Positions 37,014 through 46,349 of a stretch of 64,000 nt of DNA are shown piece by piece. Both the position numbers and the translations under genes were made by a program. Location: positions 6,701,001 to 6,765,000 of the forward strand of contig NZ_JAQFIL010000001.1 of assembly GCF_029504655.1 (NCBI RefSeq), read 5' to 3'. Every line of letters begins with the position of its first letter. Position 1 is the first letter of the stretch. Origin of the DNA: Catalinimonas alkaloidigena (lineage in GTDB: Bacteria > Bacteroidota > Bacteroidia > Cytophagales > Cyclobacteriaceae). Below the pieces are notes generated by a model. The model was not told where the DNA came from, made no database searches, and worked only from the letters and a program-made list of their open reading frames with translations.

Positions 37014-37646
37014 TTAGAAAAAGAAAGATGTTAATTTCTTGTCAGAAGGCAGTGAGCATCCATAACTTATACTTGCCAATTCTACAAACTGAGGCAGGGA
37101 TTGCTTATTCACTAATGCTTCAAGCGCCAACTCTGCAAAGCGAGTATCTCTGCTTGTACAATACCTTGCTTTATTATAATTGCCTCTGTAATAAATCGTC
37201 CCACTACCATTTAAGATTAATGCCTGGGGAGTAGCATAGACACCATAAGCATCGGCAATCTTCCCAGAATCGTCACGAATTACCGGAACCTCAAACTCAG
37301 ATTCCACCTCCCTTTGAGATTTATCTGACTGGTGTAAGATTACATAGAAGTCAACTGAGTCTTGATGCTGGCTTACCATCTCTTTAAACTGTGTCAGATT
37401 AAAGCGAGAACAAGGGCAGTCAGGATTATAGAAATGCAGAAAGACTGGTTTTCTATTTTCATTGAAGTTAAGCTGACTTAGATTAATTGTAGGCTTGGAA
37501 CCTAAAGCAACTTCCTGATAATTGGCAGGTTTGGGTGTAGGTAATAAGTAAACTGCCTGTTCCTTCCAAAAGACATATACGATGATGGAAACGATACCTG
37601 TTAAAAATAGTAAAGTGAAATTTGTTCTTACTTTTGAATCTTTCAT
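37014..37646 (-). CDS. DUF6436 thioredoxin-fold protein
   Basis: Membrane-anchored redoxin. One N-terminal transmembrane helix (about 8-27) precedes an extracytoplasmic thioredoxin fold with the signature PDCPCSRF (residues about 74-81), a CPC variant of the CxxC site, then VIRDDSGKIADAYGVYATPQALIL, where ATPQ is the cis-proline loop. The C-terminal part has extra cysteines (RYCTSRDTRF and YGCSLPS). Family members are of unknown function. It is immediately upstream of the GAF receptor, suggesting a redox link, by inference only. Confidence 0.8.
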   Translation of the reverse strand: MKDSKVRTNFTLLFLTGIVSIIVYVFWKEQAVYLLPTPKPANYQEVALGSKPTINLSQLNFNENRKPVFLHFYNPDCPCSRFNLTQFKEMVSQHQDSVDFYVILHQSDKSQREVESEFEVPVIRDDSGKIADAYGVYATPQALILNGSGTIYYRGNYNKARYCTSRDTRFAELALEALVNKQSLPQFVELASISYGCSLPSDKKLTSFFF

Positions 37647-37954
37647 GATAGTAAAATTTACGTAAATATATTATTATAGTTTTATTTTTTAATAAAAAAG
37701 TACAATTATTACATAGTACGTAAATCACCTATTAATTGGATTTTGTTTTCAAAAAAATTACGCATTTAGAAGATTTTTCTTTTTTATCATGTTTTAAAGC
37801 TTTTAACTAAAGGTATAGAAATAGGCAAGTACCACTTGTCTAACTTCAGCAATGGCGATAAACTTATCCATAAAGTGAGCGTTACATTATAAAAGTACTT
37901 TTTGCAAGCAGCTTATCACATCGTCTAGATTTTACTTTCATTTAAACTATTTAC
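37647..37954. other. 308-bp AT-rich spacer between divergent genes
   Basis: No coding frame, repeat or clear promoter box was recognised. The sequence is about three-quarters A and T near the redoxin start. Confidence 0.5.
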
Positions 37955-38839
37955 ATGATTTTTTCCAGAGGAGTCTGGTACATGATCGTCTCCGTATTCT
38001 TCTTTTCCTGTATGGGGCTTATGGTCAAGCTTGTACCCCATATTCCTTCCACACAGGTAGTCTTCTTCCGCTCTATCATTTCTCTGGTGCTCAGCTTTCT
38101 GATGCTCAAGCGACAAAATGTTTCCGTTTGGGGAAATAACAGGAAATATTTACTGCTTAGGGGAATGAGCGGAGCGGTAGCGCTTATCCTGTTTTATGAA
38201 ACCTTACAGCATATTCCGCTGGCTAGTGCGGTTACTATTGGTTTCCTGGCTCCTATCTTCACCACTTTGCTGGGAGTATTTATTATCCGGGAAGGAGTGT
38301 ATCCTTTGCAGTGGCTGTTCTTTCTTGCAGCTTTTGGAGGAGTGGTTATGGTACAGGGTTTTGACAATAGAATCACTCCGTTTTACTTTATTATTGGGAT
38401 TATTGCTACTTTTTTCTCCGGGCTTGCCCAAAACTTCATAAGGAAACTAAACACCAATGAGCATCCGCTGGTAATTATTTTCTACTTTCCTTTAATTACC
38501 ACACCTATCACTGGCATCTACTCCCTTTTCCACTGGGAGTCCCCTCAGGCCTGGGATTGGGCTATCCTCATCGCTATTGGACTGTTCACACAGTTTGCGC
38601 AGTTTTTTATGACAAAATCTATCCAATTAGAAGAGCTTTCAAAGGTGAGTATCATCCGTTACCTGGGAATAATCTATGCCCTCGCCTTTGGATATATCTT
38701 TTTTGATGAAACTTATAACATATATGCATATGGAGGAATGGCTGTAGCTGTGCTGGGAGTAATTCTGAATCTATGGTATAAGCAAAATAAGCTAAAAAAG
38801 TCAGTCATAGCTGAAAGGCTGGCTAAAGCAAAACAGTAG
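37955..38839 (+). CDS. EamA-type drug/metabolite transporter (DMT superfamily)
   Basis: Inner-membrane exporter or permease with ten predicted transmembrane helices arranged as two EamA repeats. The first repeat ends with TIGFLAPIFTTLLGVFIIREGV and the second with RYLGIIYALAFGYIFFDETY, the typical positions of the conserved Glu (E in REG and DE in FDE). Length 294 is normal. The substrate is unknown and no neighbour is informative. Confidence 0.9.
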   Translation: MIFSRGVWYMIVSVFFFSCMGLMVKLVPHIPSTQVVFFRSIISLVLSFLMLKRQNVSVWGNNRKYLLLRGMSGAVALILFYETLQHIPLASAVTIGFLAPIFTTLLGVFIIREGVYPLQWLFFLAAFGGVVMVQGFDNRITPFYFIIGIIATFFSGLAQNFIRKLNTNEHPLVIIFYFPLITTPITGIYSLFHWESPQAWDWAILIAIGLFTQFAQFFMTKSIQLEELSKVSIIRYLGIIYALAFGYIFFDETYNIYAYGGMAVAVLGVILNLWYKQNKLKKSVIAERLAKAKQ

Positions 38840-39415
38840 AATTAGTCTTAGCGGATGTTTGCTTTACGGAGAAGGTCAGTCAGAGAGAAGGGGGTATTTT
38901 AACAAGCTTAATATTTTGATTCCAGCCTGTATTCATCCAAGCTTCTGGAGATAAGCCACAGACACTTTTCAGGAATTGGTAAAAACCATACGATTTGTTG
39001 AACACCAAATTCAGCAGCTTCTGTGTTTTTTTATGGTAGGAACTAAGCGGATTTTCAAACGCTCAAATCTGCATTTACATTGATTTCTGTGACTTACGAT
39101 TTCTTAAAACAGCCTTGCCATAAATAGCAGTACCTGCTGAGGAATTATTCTTTTTTCCCAGATGCAGCCCAGCCTGGCTGGCACCCACTTGGTAAGAAAA
39201 ATTTCTTAAGCTTTAATAAAGATATTTAAATATTGCAGAGGCTATGGGTGCTGGTAGTTCGCTACTGCCTGTAATATGTTCTACAGATTTACTCTTCGTC
39301 CAATGCTTCCTTATAGCCTTTATATTAGGTAGGCACATCATCCTTTTCCTCATAAATAAACTGAGTAGGGATTTATGTTTCAGCTTTTTAGGTGCGGTAA
39401 GCGTTTTTTCTATTG
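38840..39415. other. 576-bp region with coding-like fragments on the minus strand
   Basis: Three short pieces on the minus strand read like protein: PTQFIYEEKDDVPT then TAA then YKGYKEALDEE (about 39290-39370), VGASQAGLHLGKKNNSSAG with IYGKAVLRNRKS (about 39080-39190), and HKKTQKLLNLVFNKSYGF with YQFLKSVCGLSPEAWM (about 38930-39040). Stops and frame changes interrupt them. They may be relics of one or more genes; none could be identified. Confidence 0.35.
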
Positions 39416-39709
39416 CTATTTGATTTCCTCGTAATCCACATATTCACCACCTTTGAAGTTGCGGGGACCTTTACCATTTTTCTTATCCTCTTCAGGAATG
39501 TAGTCAATGTTTACATTGCCATCAGAGGGTTGCTTATACTTGCGTGATTTAGGTCCATAACTTGCATTATAACCATTCTGATGCTGACGATTAAAATTTT
39601 TTGCCTGCTGCTTCGCACCAGACACAGTACGCATCACTTTAAAGAAAAAATTTACAACCCTAAAGATTAAGTATAGAAAGAAAAAGAATACTAAGATTTT
39701 CAATAACAT
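39416..39709 (-). CDS. DUF4834 family membrane protein
   Basis: A 97-residue Bacteroidota-specific family of unknown function. A very hydrophobic N-terminal helix (about 2-24, ILVFFFFLYLIFRVVNFFF) is followed by a basic, Gln/Asn-rich middle and an acidic tail with IDYIPEEDKK and FKGGEYVDYEEIK, the conserved end of the family. It is on the same strand as carB and 190 bases downstream of it. Confidence 0.85.
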   Translation of the reverse strand: MLLKILVFFFFLYLIFRVVNFFFKVMRTVSGAKQQAKNFNRQHQNGYNASYGPKSRKYKQPSDGNVNIDYIPEEDKKNGKGPRNFKGGEYVDYEEIK

Positions 39710-39899
39710 AACTACGAGCGTTTTACCTCACAATATACTACATTTTAAACTTACTTACTGTAGTATTAGTTTCGCAGGATCGTCTGATAAAAGACTTTCT
39801 AATATTGTAGACTGATAAAGACGCGAAATATGCTAAACCATTTTTCCAGTATAGCTTTCCGCGTCTTCAATTGATGTATAAATTTTGCTATCTACTGCC

Positions 39900-42713
39900 T
39901 TATCTGCTCAAGTATAGATTTCTCTCACTGTAAATCTTCAGGAAGTAGTCATCCATCAAGTCATCAATAAAGTAGATGGCTTCTCCGGTAGACTTCATTT
40001 CAGGTCCCAGTTCCTTGTTTACATTTGGAAATTTATTGAAAGAGAAAACCGGCTCTTTAATAGCATAGCCCTTTTTCACAGGATTGAAAGTGAAGTCTTT
40101 TACCTTATTCTCTCCCAGCATAAGCTTGGTAGCATAATTAACATAAGGCTCCTGGTATGCTTTACAAATAAAAGGAACCGTACGTGAGGCACGCGGGTTA
40201 GCTTCTATTACATACACTTGATCATCTTTGATTACAAACTGAATATTGATCAGCCCTACAGTTCCCAAAGCCAAGGCCAGCTTCTTGGTATATACTTCTA
40301 TCTGCCGCACAATCAAGTCACCCAAATTATACGGTGGTAATACAGCATATGAATCTCCAGAGTGGATACCGGCCGGCTCAATGTGCTGCATGATACCAAT
40401 GATGTATGCTTCTTCTCCGTCACAGATGGCATCGGCTTCAGCCTCAATAGCGCCTTCCAGAAAGTGATCCAAAAGAATCTGATTACCGGGCATGTCTTTG
40501 AGAATTTCTACCACATGCTCTTCCAGTTCTTTTTCATTGATTACAATCTTCATGCTCTGTCCACCCAATACGTAAGAAGGACGAACCAGAAGAGGGAAGC
40601 CAATATCTTTGGATAGCTCAAGAGCAGATTCAGCATCAGTGATGGTACCAAAGCGGGGATAAGGAATATCATTTTCTTTGAGCAGTTTTGAAAAACGTCC
40701 TCTATCTTCGGCCAGGTCCAGCGCTTCAAAGCTAGTTCCTAAGATTTTGATACCATAGCGCTCCAGTTTTTCTGCTAATTTGAGTGCAGTTTGCCCTCCA
40801 AGCTGTACGATCACCCCCTCAGGCTTTTCATGTTGAATAATGTCATAGATGTGCTCCCAGAAAACCGGCTCAAAATACAGCTTATCCGCGACATCAAAGT
40901 CAGTTGAGACAGTTTCAGGATTACAATTGATCATGATCGTTTCGTAGCCACATTCTTTGGCAGCTAACACACCATGCACACAACTATAGTCAAATTCTAT
41001 TCCTTGTCCTATGCGATTTGGTCCGGAACCAAGTACCACAATTTTCTTGCGATCAGAAGATATGGACTCGTTTTCTTCCTGGAAAGTTGAGTAGTAGTAA
41101 GGCGTGTTAGCTTCAAACTCTGCCGCGCAGGTATCTACCAATTTATAAACGCGCTTGATGCCCATCTCTTTACGCTTCTCATGCACTTCACTCTCCAGGC
41201 AGCGCAGCAGGTGAGCGATTTGGCGATCAGCATACCCTTTCTGCTTGGCAGTCATCATGAGGGCTTTGGGCAAAGTATCCAGCTTATACTGCTCTATTTC
41301 TTTCTCCAGTTCTATCAACTCCTCTATCTGTACCAAGAACCATTTGTCAATTTTGGTAAGCTTCTGAATTGTAGAAAAAGAAATACCTAGCTTAAACGCA
41401 TCGTAAATTCTAAACAGGCGGTCTCCGGTAGGATGCTCCAGTTTTTCCAGGATAACTTTCTGATTAGTTTCTTCTTTTCCATCCGCTCCCAGACCATTGC
41501 GTTTGATTTCCAGTGACTGACAGGCCTTCTGAAGGGCTTCCTGAAAGGTTCGCCCAATGCCCATCACTTCACCTACGGCTTTCATCTGCAAACCAAGGCG
41601 ATGATCTGCCCCAACGAATTTCTCGAAGTTCCAGCGTGGGATTTTTACAATGGTGTAGTCAATGGCCGGTTCAAAGAAGGCTGAGGTGTTTCCGGTAATC
41701 TGATTTTTCAGTTCATCCAGGTTATAACCGATTGCCAGCTTGGCCGCTATCTTTGCTATAGGATAACCGGTAGCTTTCGAGGCCAATGCAGAGGAGCGAG
41801 AAACACGAGGGTTAATTTCAATCCCTACGATGGAGTCATCTTCAGGGTTAACGGCAAACTGTACGTTACAGCCCCCGGCAAACTGGCCTATACCATTAAT
41901 CATTTTTTTAGCCAGATCGCGCATTTCCTGATACACGGTGTCGGGAAGTGTCATGGCTGGAGCCACGGTGATAGAATCTCCGGTATGTACGCCCATCGGG
42001 TCAAAGTTCTCAATAGAACATACAATAATGATGTTACCAATGTTATCACGTATCAGCTCCACCTCATATTCTTTCCAACCTAATATGCTTTGCTCTATCA
42101 GTACTTCGTGAATAGGAGAAGCATGTAGCCCCTGCGTTAGGGCCTTTTCAAAATCCTCTGCTTTTTCTACGAAGCCTCCTCCGTAACCTCCCAATGTATA
42201 AGAAGGGCGAATAACCAGAGGAAAACCAATGCGCTGCGCGATCTCTTTGCCCTGTAAAAATGAAGTCGCTGTGTTACCTTCACATACATTGACATCCAGC
42301 TCCTGCATTTTGAGGCGAAATTTTTCTCTGTCCTCAGTAGTCTCTATCGCATTGATATCCACACCGATCAGGCGAGTGTTATACTTTTTCCAGATCCCTG
42401 CTTTTTCGCAGTCAATAGCCAGATTGAGAGCAGTTTGTCCCCCCATAGTTGGGAGTACCGCATCTATCTTATGCTTCTCGAGGATCTCAATGATGTATTT
42501 TTTCTCCAGTGGCCTCAGGTATATATTATCAGCTGTCACAGGATCCGTCATGATGGTTGCAGGATTAGAGTTAATTAGCGTAACTTCAATTCCTTCTTCT
42601 CTCAATGAACGAGCTGCTTGTGAGCCAGAATAATCAAACTCGCAGGCCTGACCGATAATGATAGGTCCACTTCCGATGATAAGTACTGATTTGATACTAT
42701 GATCTCTTGGCAT
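39900..42713 (-). CDS. carB: Carbamoyl-phosphate synthase large subunit, short form without MGS domain
   Basis: Makes carbamoyl phosphate for arginine and pyrimidine synthesis, using ammonia from the CarA glutaminase (not in this window). Two ATP-grasp halves are complete: the carboxyphosphate half (SVLIIGSGPIIIGQACEFDYSG, then SYTLGGYGGGF), an oligomerisation domain (about 400-550), and the carbamate half (VLGSGPNRIGQGIEFDYSCVH, then PSYVLGGQ). The protein ends at residue 937 (IYSERNLYLSR), the point where the C-terminal MGS-like allosteric domain begins in the about 1070-residue E. coli enzyme. Control by UMP and ornithine through that domain is therefore not expected. Confidence 0.95.
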   Translation of the reverse strand: MPRDHSIKSVLIIGSGPIIIGQACEFDYSGSQAARSLREEGIEVTLINSNPATIMTDPVTADNIYLRPLEKKYIIEILEKHKIDAVLPTMGGQTALNLAIDCEKAGIWKKYNTRLIGVDINAIETTEDREKFRLKMQELDVNVCEGNTATSFLQGKEIAQRIGFPLVIRPSYTLGGYGGGFVEKAEDFEKALTQGLHASPIHEVLIEQSILGWKEYEVELIRDNIGNIIIVCSIENFDPMGVHTGDSITVAPAMTLPDTVYQEMRDLAKKMINGIGQFAGGCNVQFAVNPEDDSIVGIEINPRVSRSSALASKATGYPIAKIAAKLAIGYNLDELKNQITGNTSAFFEPAIDYTIVKIPRWNFEKFVGADHRLGLQMKAVGEVMGIGRTFQEALQKACQSLEIKRNGLGADGKEETNQKVILEKLEHPTGDRLFRIYDAFKLGISFSTIQKLTKIDKWFLVQIEELIELEKEIEQYKLDTLPKALMMTAKQKGYADRQIAHLLRCLESEVHEKRKEMGIKRVYKLVDTCAAEFEANTPYYYSTFQEENESISSDRKKIVVLGSGPNRIGQGIEFDYSCVHGVLAAKECGYETIMINCNPETVSTDFDVADKLYFEPVFWEHIYDIIQHEKPEGVIVQLGGQTALKLAEKLERYGIKILGTSFEALDLAEDRGRFSKLLKENDIPYPRFGTITDAESALELSKDIGFPLLVRPSYVLGGQSMKIVINEKELEEHVVEILKDMPGNQILLDHFLEGAIEAEADAICDGEEAYIIGIMQHIEPAGIHSGDSYAVLPPYNLGDLIVRQIEVYTKKLALALGTVGLINIQFVIKDDQVYVIEANPRASRTVPFICKAYQEPYVNYATKLMLGENKVKDFTFNPVKKGYAIKEPVFSFNKFPNVNKELGPEMKSTGEAIYFIDDLMDDYFLKIYSERNLYLSR

Positions 42714-43001
42714 GGATAGGTATTTTGTAAGTTGTGTTTATAAATTCAAATTAACAGTAATCACAATTTTCACTCAAATATGCATAAGGTGAAAGATTGT
42801 ACCTCAGAGCTTAAGCCAAAGTTGGCTGCGAATTTAGTAGATAAAAGTCGGTAAATAAATGAAAGGGCTTATAAAACGTGCTTTAAACCTTAATTAATGA
42901 AATATCAAAGTGGCTTTATCCATTTTTCCTTTGTATGTTCGCCATAATTTTCGCCTTCTCACCAAATTTAATTTTACGTTTTACACCAACACTTCGCTTG
43001 G

Positions 43002-45242
43002 ATGAATAAATTTTACCCTGCTGCCATATTTTTTATTTTTTCTTGCTGTTTTTCTGCTTTTGGGCAGAAAAATATTGAACTTCCTCAGCTAAAAATCAAA
43101 AAAACAAATGAAGCTATCCAGTTGGATGGTGTAATGAATGAGGATGTATGGCAGAAAGCAGATGTTGCTAAAGACTTCTGGCAAAATTTTCCAATGGATA
43201 CTTCGCTGGCAATCGCACAGTCAGAGGTTCGCATGACCTACGATGATCAGTTTATTTACATCTTTGCTAAGTGCTATAGTACTTCTGAAGCGGGTGATCA
43301 TTACTATGTGACACCTTCCTTGCGACGTGACTTCAGGGGGGCAGGTAATGATATGATCACCTTTAACTTTGATACTTTTCAGGGTCAGACCAATGCTTTT
43401 TCGTTCGGGCTCAACCCTTATGGGGTCCAAAGAGAAGGACTGATTGCTAATGGAGGCTCTTTACAGGAAGACTTTGACCTATCCTGGGATAATAAGTGGT
43501 ACTCAGCTGCCCAGATTTTTGATGAATATTGGACTGCGGAGGTAGCCATACCGTTCAAAACCCTGCGCTTCAAAGAAAGAAGTACCGAGTGGCTCATGAA
43601 TTTTTACCGCCTGGATAGCCATACTAACGAACGCGCGGTCTGGAGTCATATTCCGCGTAATTTTCGACTTTACTCTCTTGCCCATTCGGGAAAGCTGTTG
43701 TGGGATGAACCCTTAAAGAAACCGGGCGCTAACATTTCACTTATCCCCTATATAGCCGGGGGTATCCATCGTAAGCACCAGGAGGGTACGCCGACAGAAA
43801 AAAATCTGAATGTGGGGGGTGATGCCAAGATTGCTGTGACTTCTTCCCTTAACCTTGACCTGACCATTAACCCTGATTTTTCTCAGGTAGAAGTGGATGA
43901 GCAGGTAACCAATCTGGATCGTTTTGAGATCTTCTTCCCGGAAAAGCGGCAGTTCTTTCTGGAAAATGCTGATCTCTTCGCCAACTTCGGCATGGAAAAC
44001 GCCCGCCCCTTCTTTTCTCGTCGTATCGGCGTCGCCATTGATTCCACCACCGGGCAGAATGTACAAAACCCGATTCGTTTTGGCGCTCGCCTGAGTGGAA
44101 GTATCAATCGCAACTGGAGAGTAGGCCTGATGAATATGCAAACCGGGGAAGATGAGACTATCAATCTGCCCAGTCTCAATTATACTGTTGGCGCAGTACA
44201 GAGAAGAATGTTCAAGCGTTCTAACTTATCATTCATCGCAATCAATAAACAGTCTCTTACAGATACGTTAACTGATGACTTTACCTTACAGTCTGGTATG
44301 TACAACCGTCTCTTTGGGATAGATTATAACATGGCTTCTGCTGATAATAGCTGGAATGGAAAGTTTTATTACCATCGCTCTGTTGATCCGGAAAACCCTG
44401 CAAACACCTATGCGCACGGAGCAAATCTGATTTATAGTACTCTGCGCTGGGACATCAGTTGGTTGCACCAGATGATTGGTGAAAATTTTAATGCTGAGGT
44501 TGGATTTGTACCTCGTACCGGCTTTAATCGTGTTATGCCTTCAGTAGCATATCGTTTCTTTCCCAAATCCAAAAGGCTGGTGAGTCATGGGCCGGGAATG
44601 GAATATCAGTACTGGTGGAATCAGGCATTAGGTATGACTGATTCTAACTTACGTTTTTTCTATGAGTTTATTTTCTCAAATACCAGCGAACTCACTGCAT
44701 CTTACCTGAATGACTATGTCTACCTTTTTGCTCCTTTTGCCCCCAGCCGAAAAGGCATTCCTTTTCTTACAGGTGAGGACTTTAGAATGAACAGTATAGA
44801 CATAACCTATTTATCAGACCGGCGCAAAAACTTTTTCTATGACCTGAATACCATCCAAGGGCAGTATTATGATGGCATACTCAATTATTTTAAAGGCACA
44901 TTTAGCTATCGTGCCCAGCCTTATGGACTTTTTTCGCTGGATATGACTTATAGCCGCATCAAACTGGATGACCCTTATACCAGTGGTAACCTGTTTCTAA
45001 TCGGTCCCCGCCTGGATCTTACTTTTACCAAAAGTGTTTTCTTCACCACCTTTATTCAGTACAATAGCCAGTTTGATAATATTAATGTCAACAGTCGCTT
45101 CCAGTGGCGTTTCAAGCCGGTATCAGATCTCTTTATCGTTTATACTGATAACTACGTGTATGATATCTATGACCGTGTTAACAATTTTGATGTAAAAAAC
45201 CGGGCACTGGTTGTAAAGCTTACTTACTGGCTAAATATCTGA
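43002..45242 (+). CDS. DUF5916 protein with N-terminal CBM9-like domain
   Basis: Exported protein predicted to sit in the outer membrane. A signal peptide (1-21, ending SAFGQ) is followed by a family-9 carbohydrate-binding-like domain (about 35-235; IQLDGVMNEDVWQKA, TYDDQFIYIFAKCY, WTAEVAIPFKTLRF). The DUF5916 part is a predicted beta-barrel that begins with the highly conserved NPDFSQVEVDEQVTNLDRFE and FPEKRQFFLENADLF. Length 746 is normal. Function is unknown. The stop codon abuts that of the convergent gene at 45243 with no spacer. Confidence 0.9.
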   Translation: MNKFYPAAIFFIFSCCFSAFGQKNIELPQLKIKKTNEAIQLDGVMNEDVWQKADVAKDFWQNFPMDTSLAIAQSEVRMTYDDQFIYIFAKCYSTSEAGDHYYVTPSLRRDFRGAGNDMITFNFDTFQGQTNAFSFGLNPYGVQREGLIANGGSLQEDFDLSWDNKWYSAAQIFDEYWTAEVAIPFKTLRFKERSTEWLMNFYRLDSHTNERAVWSHIPRNFRLYSLAHSGKLLWDEPLKKPGANISLIPYIAGGIHRKHQEGTPTEKNLNVGGDAKIAVTSSLNLDLTINPDFSQVEVDEQVTNLDRFEIFFPEKRQFFLENADLFANFGMENARPFFSRRIGVAIDSTTGQNVQNPIRFGARLSGSINRNWRVGLMNMQTGEDETINLPSLNYTVGAVQRRMFKRSNLSFIAINKQSLTDTLTDDFTLQSGMYNRLFGIDYNMASADNSWNGKFYYHRSVDPENPANTYAHGANLIYSTLRWDISWLHQMIGENFNAEVGFVPRTGFNRVMPSVAYRFFPKSKRLVSHGPGMEYQYWWNQALGMTDSNLRFFYEFIFSNTSELTASYLNDYVYLFAPFAPSRKGIPFLTGEDFRMNSIDITYLSDRRKNFFYDLNTIQGQYYDGILNYFKGTFSYRAQPYGLFSLDMTYSRIKLDDPYTSGNLFLIGPRLDLTFTKSVFFTTFIQYNSQFDNINVNSRFQWRFKPVSDLFIVYTDNYVYDIYDRVNNFDVKNRALVVKLTYWLNI

Positions 45243-46310
45243 TCATAAGCGAGGTTCCCGCATTGCCATAAATGAAAACAGCTTGCCGGACAGTACTTTG
45301 ATATCTTCTTCCTTATGCAATGCATTTAGCACTACCCTGGTCACCGGCTCACTGTTTGGCTTAGGGTAAGGAAAACTGGAAAGCACACAGCTCTCTTCTA
45401 CTGCTTTGCTGAGTTCGTTATGAGGCGTATAGAATACCGGGTAGGTACCAAAGTATTTAAACAGCCCGCTGCCTTTGACCTCCTGCTGAAACTGCTTTAC
45501 CCTTTCTTTCAAGCTTGTTCTCGCTTCCTGATAAAGGGGTTGGGCCCTAAGAAAAGCATGCAGATAGGCAGGAGGAATAGGTGAGGCTGCCGTGAAAAAT
45601 GGACTCTTTCTGAGTTGATTGACCAAATCTTTTGAACCGGCCACTGTGCCGCCGGGAATCCCCAAGGCTTTGCCGATAGAACCAACAATGGTAAGTTGGA
45701 CATGCTTTGGAAGATAAGGCTTTACTTCTTTGATAATCCCTTCTCCTTTTGCGCCTACAACACCCAGCCCGTGTGAATCATCAATAATCACATGAATTTT
45801 CTTATCTGCAGGAAGGTCGGCCAGCCAGTTGAATTTATATTTTTCAGCAAAGAGCGGGTCTAATGAATTACAAACGATAATTACCTCTTTACTCGAAATA
45901 GCAGCAAACTGGGCGGGTAAAGATAAAACCCAGGAGGGAAAATTTCCCGGCCATACCTCCTGATCTGCCTGCCATACTGCCGGATGCGTTTTTGGCGCAA
46001 AAATATAGTAGGCATCTCTGGGCAAAGCATTCATCAACGCCTGCCCTGCCTGATAGCCGGAAGAAAAAGTGAGCACCGCCTCCAGACCTAAAAAACCTGA
46101 AAGGAAATGTTCCGCTTCCTCATAAATCGCTAATTGTAGATTAGAGGAGCGTGAACTGGAATAATTCCCTCCATAAGTCCTGATTCCTTCTATTAAAAGT
46201 TGTTGATACGCAGGCTGATGATTGATGCCCAGATAAGAGGTTCCACTAAAGTATAGCTTCTCCTGTCCATCTATTTTAACCGTCCGTCCGGGAAGTGCAT
46301 GGGTGTTCAT
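45243..46310 (-). CDS. PLP-dependent alpha-oxoamine-synthase-like / class I-II aminotransferase
   Basis: Fold-type I PLP enzyme related to 8-amino-7-oxononanoate synthase and 2-amino-3-ketobutyrate CoA ligase. Visible residues are DDSHGLGVVG with Asp178 and His180, and GSIGKALGIPGG with Lys214 as the likely Schiff-base lysine; TFSSGYQAG and the glycine/serine-rich YGGNYSSSRSSN region match the substrate side. At 355 residues it is shorter than BioF or Kbl (about 385-400). It is the last gene of an operon with a dipeptide epimerase and an LD-carboxypeptidase, and no biotin or threonine genes are near, so its substrate is probably tied to murein peptides rather than biotin. That link is inference. 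Confidence 0.85.
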   Translation of the reverse strand: MNTHALPGRTVKIDGQEKLYFSGTSYLGINHQPAYQQLLIEGIRTYGGNYSSSRSSNLQLAIYEEAEHFLSGFLGLEAVLTFSSGYQAGQALMNALPRDAYYIFAPKTHPAVWQADQEVWPGNFPSWVLSLPAQFAAISSKEVIIVCNSLDPLFAEKYKFNWLADLPADKKIHVIIDDSHGLGVVGAKGEGIIKEVKPYLPKHVQLTIVGSIGKALGIPGGTVAGSKDLVNQLRKSPFFTAASPIPPAYLHAFLRAQPLYQEARTSLKERVKQFQQEVKGSGLFKYFGTYPVFYTPHNELSKAVEESCVLSSFPYPKPNSEPVTRVVLNALHKEEDIKVLSGKLFSFMAMREPRL

Positions 46311-46349
46311 AATTGTTGATAATGCTAAAACCTGTCAGATGAAACCTTA

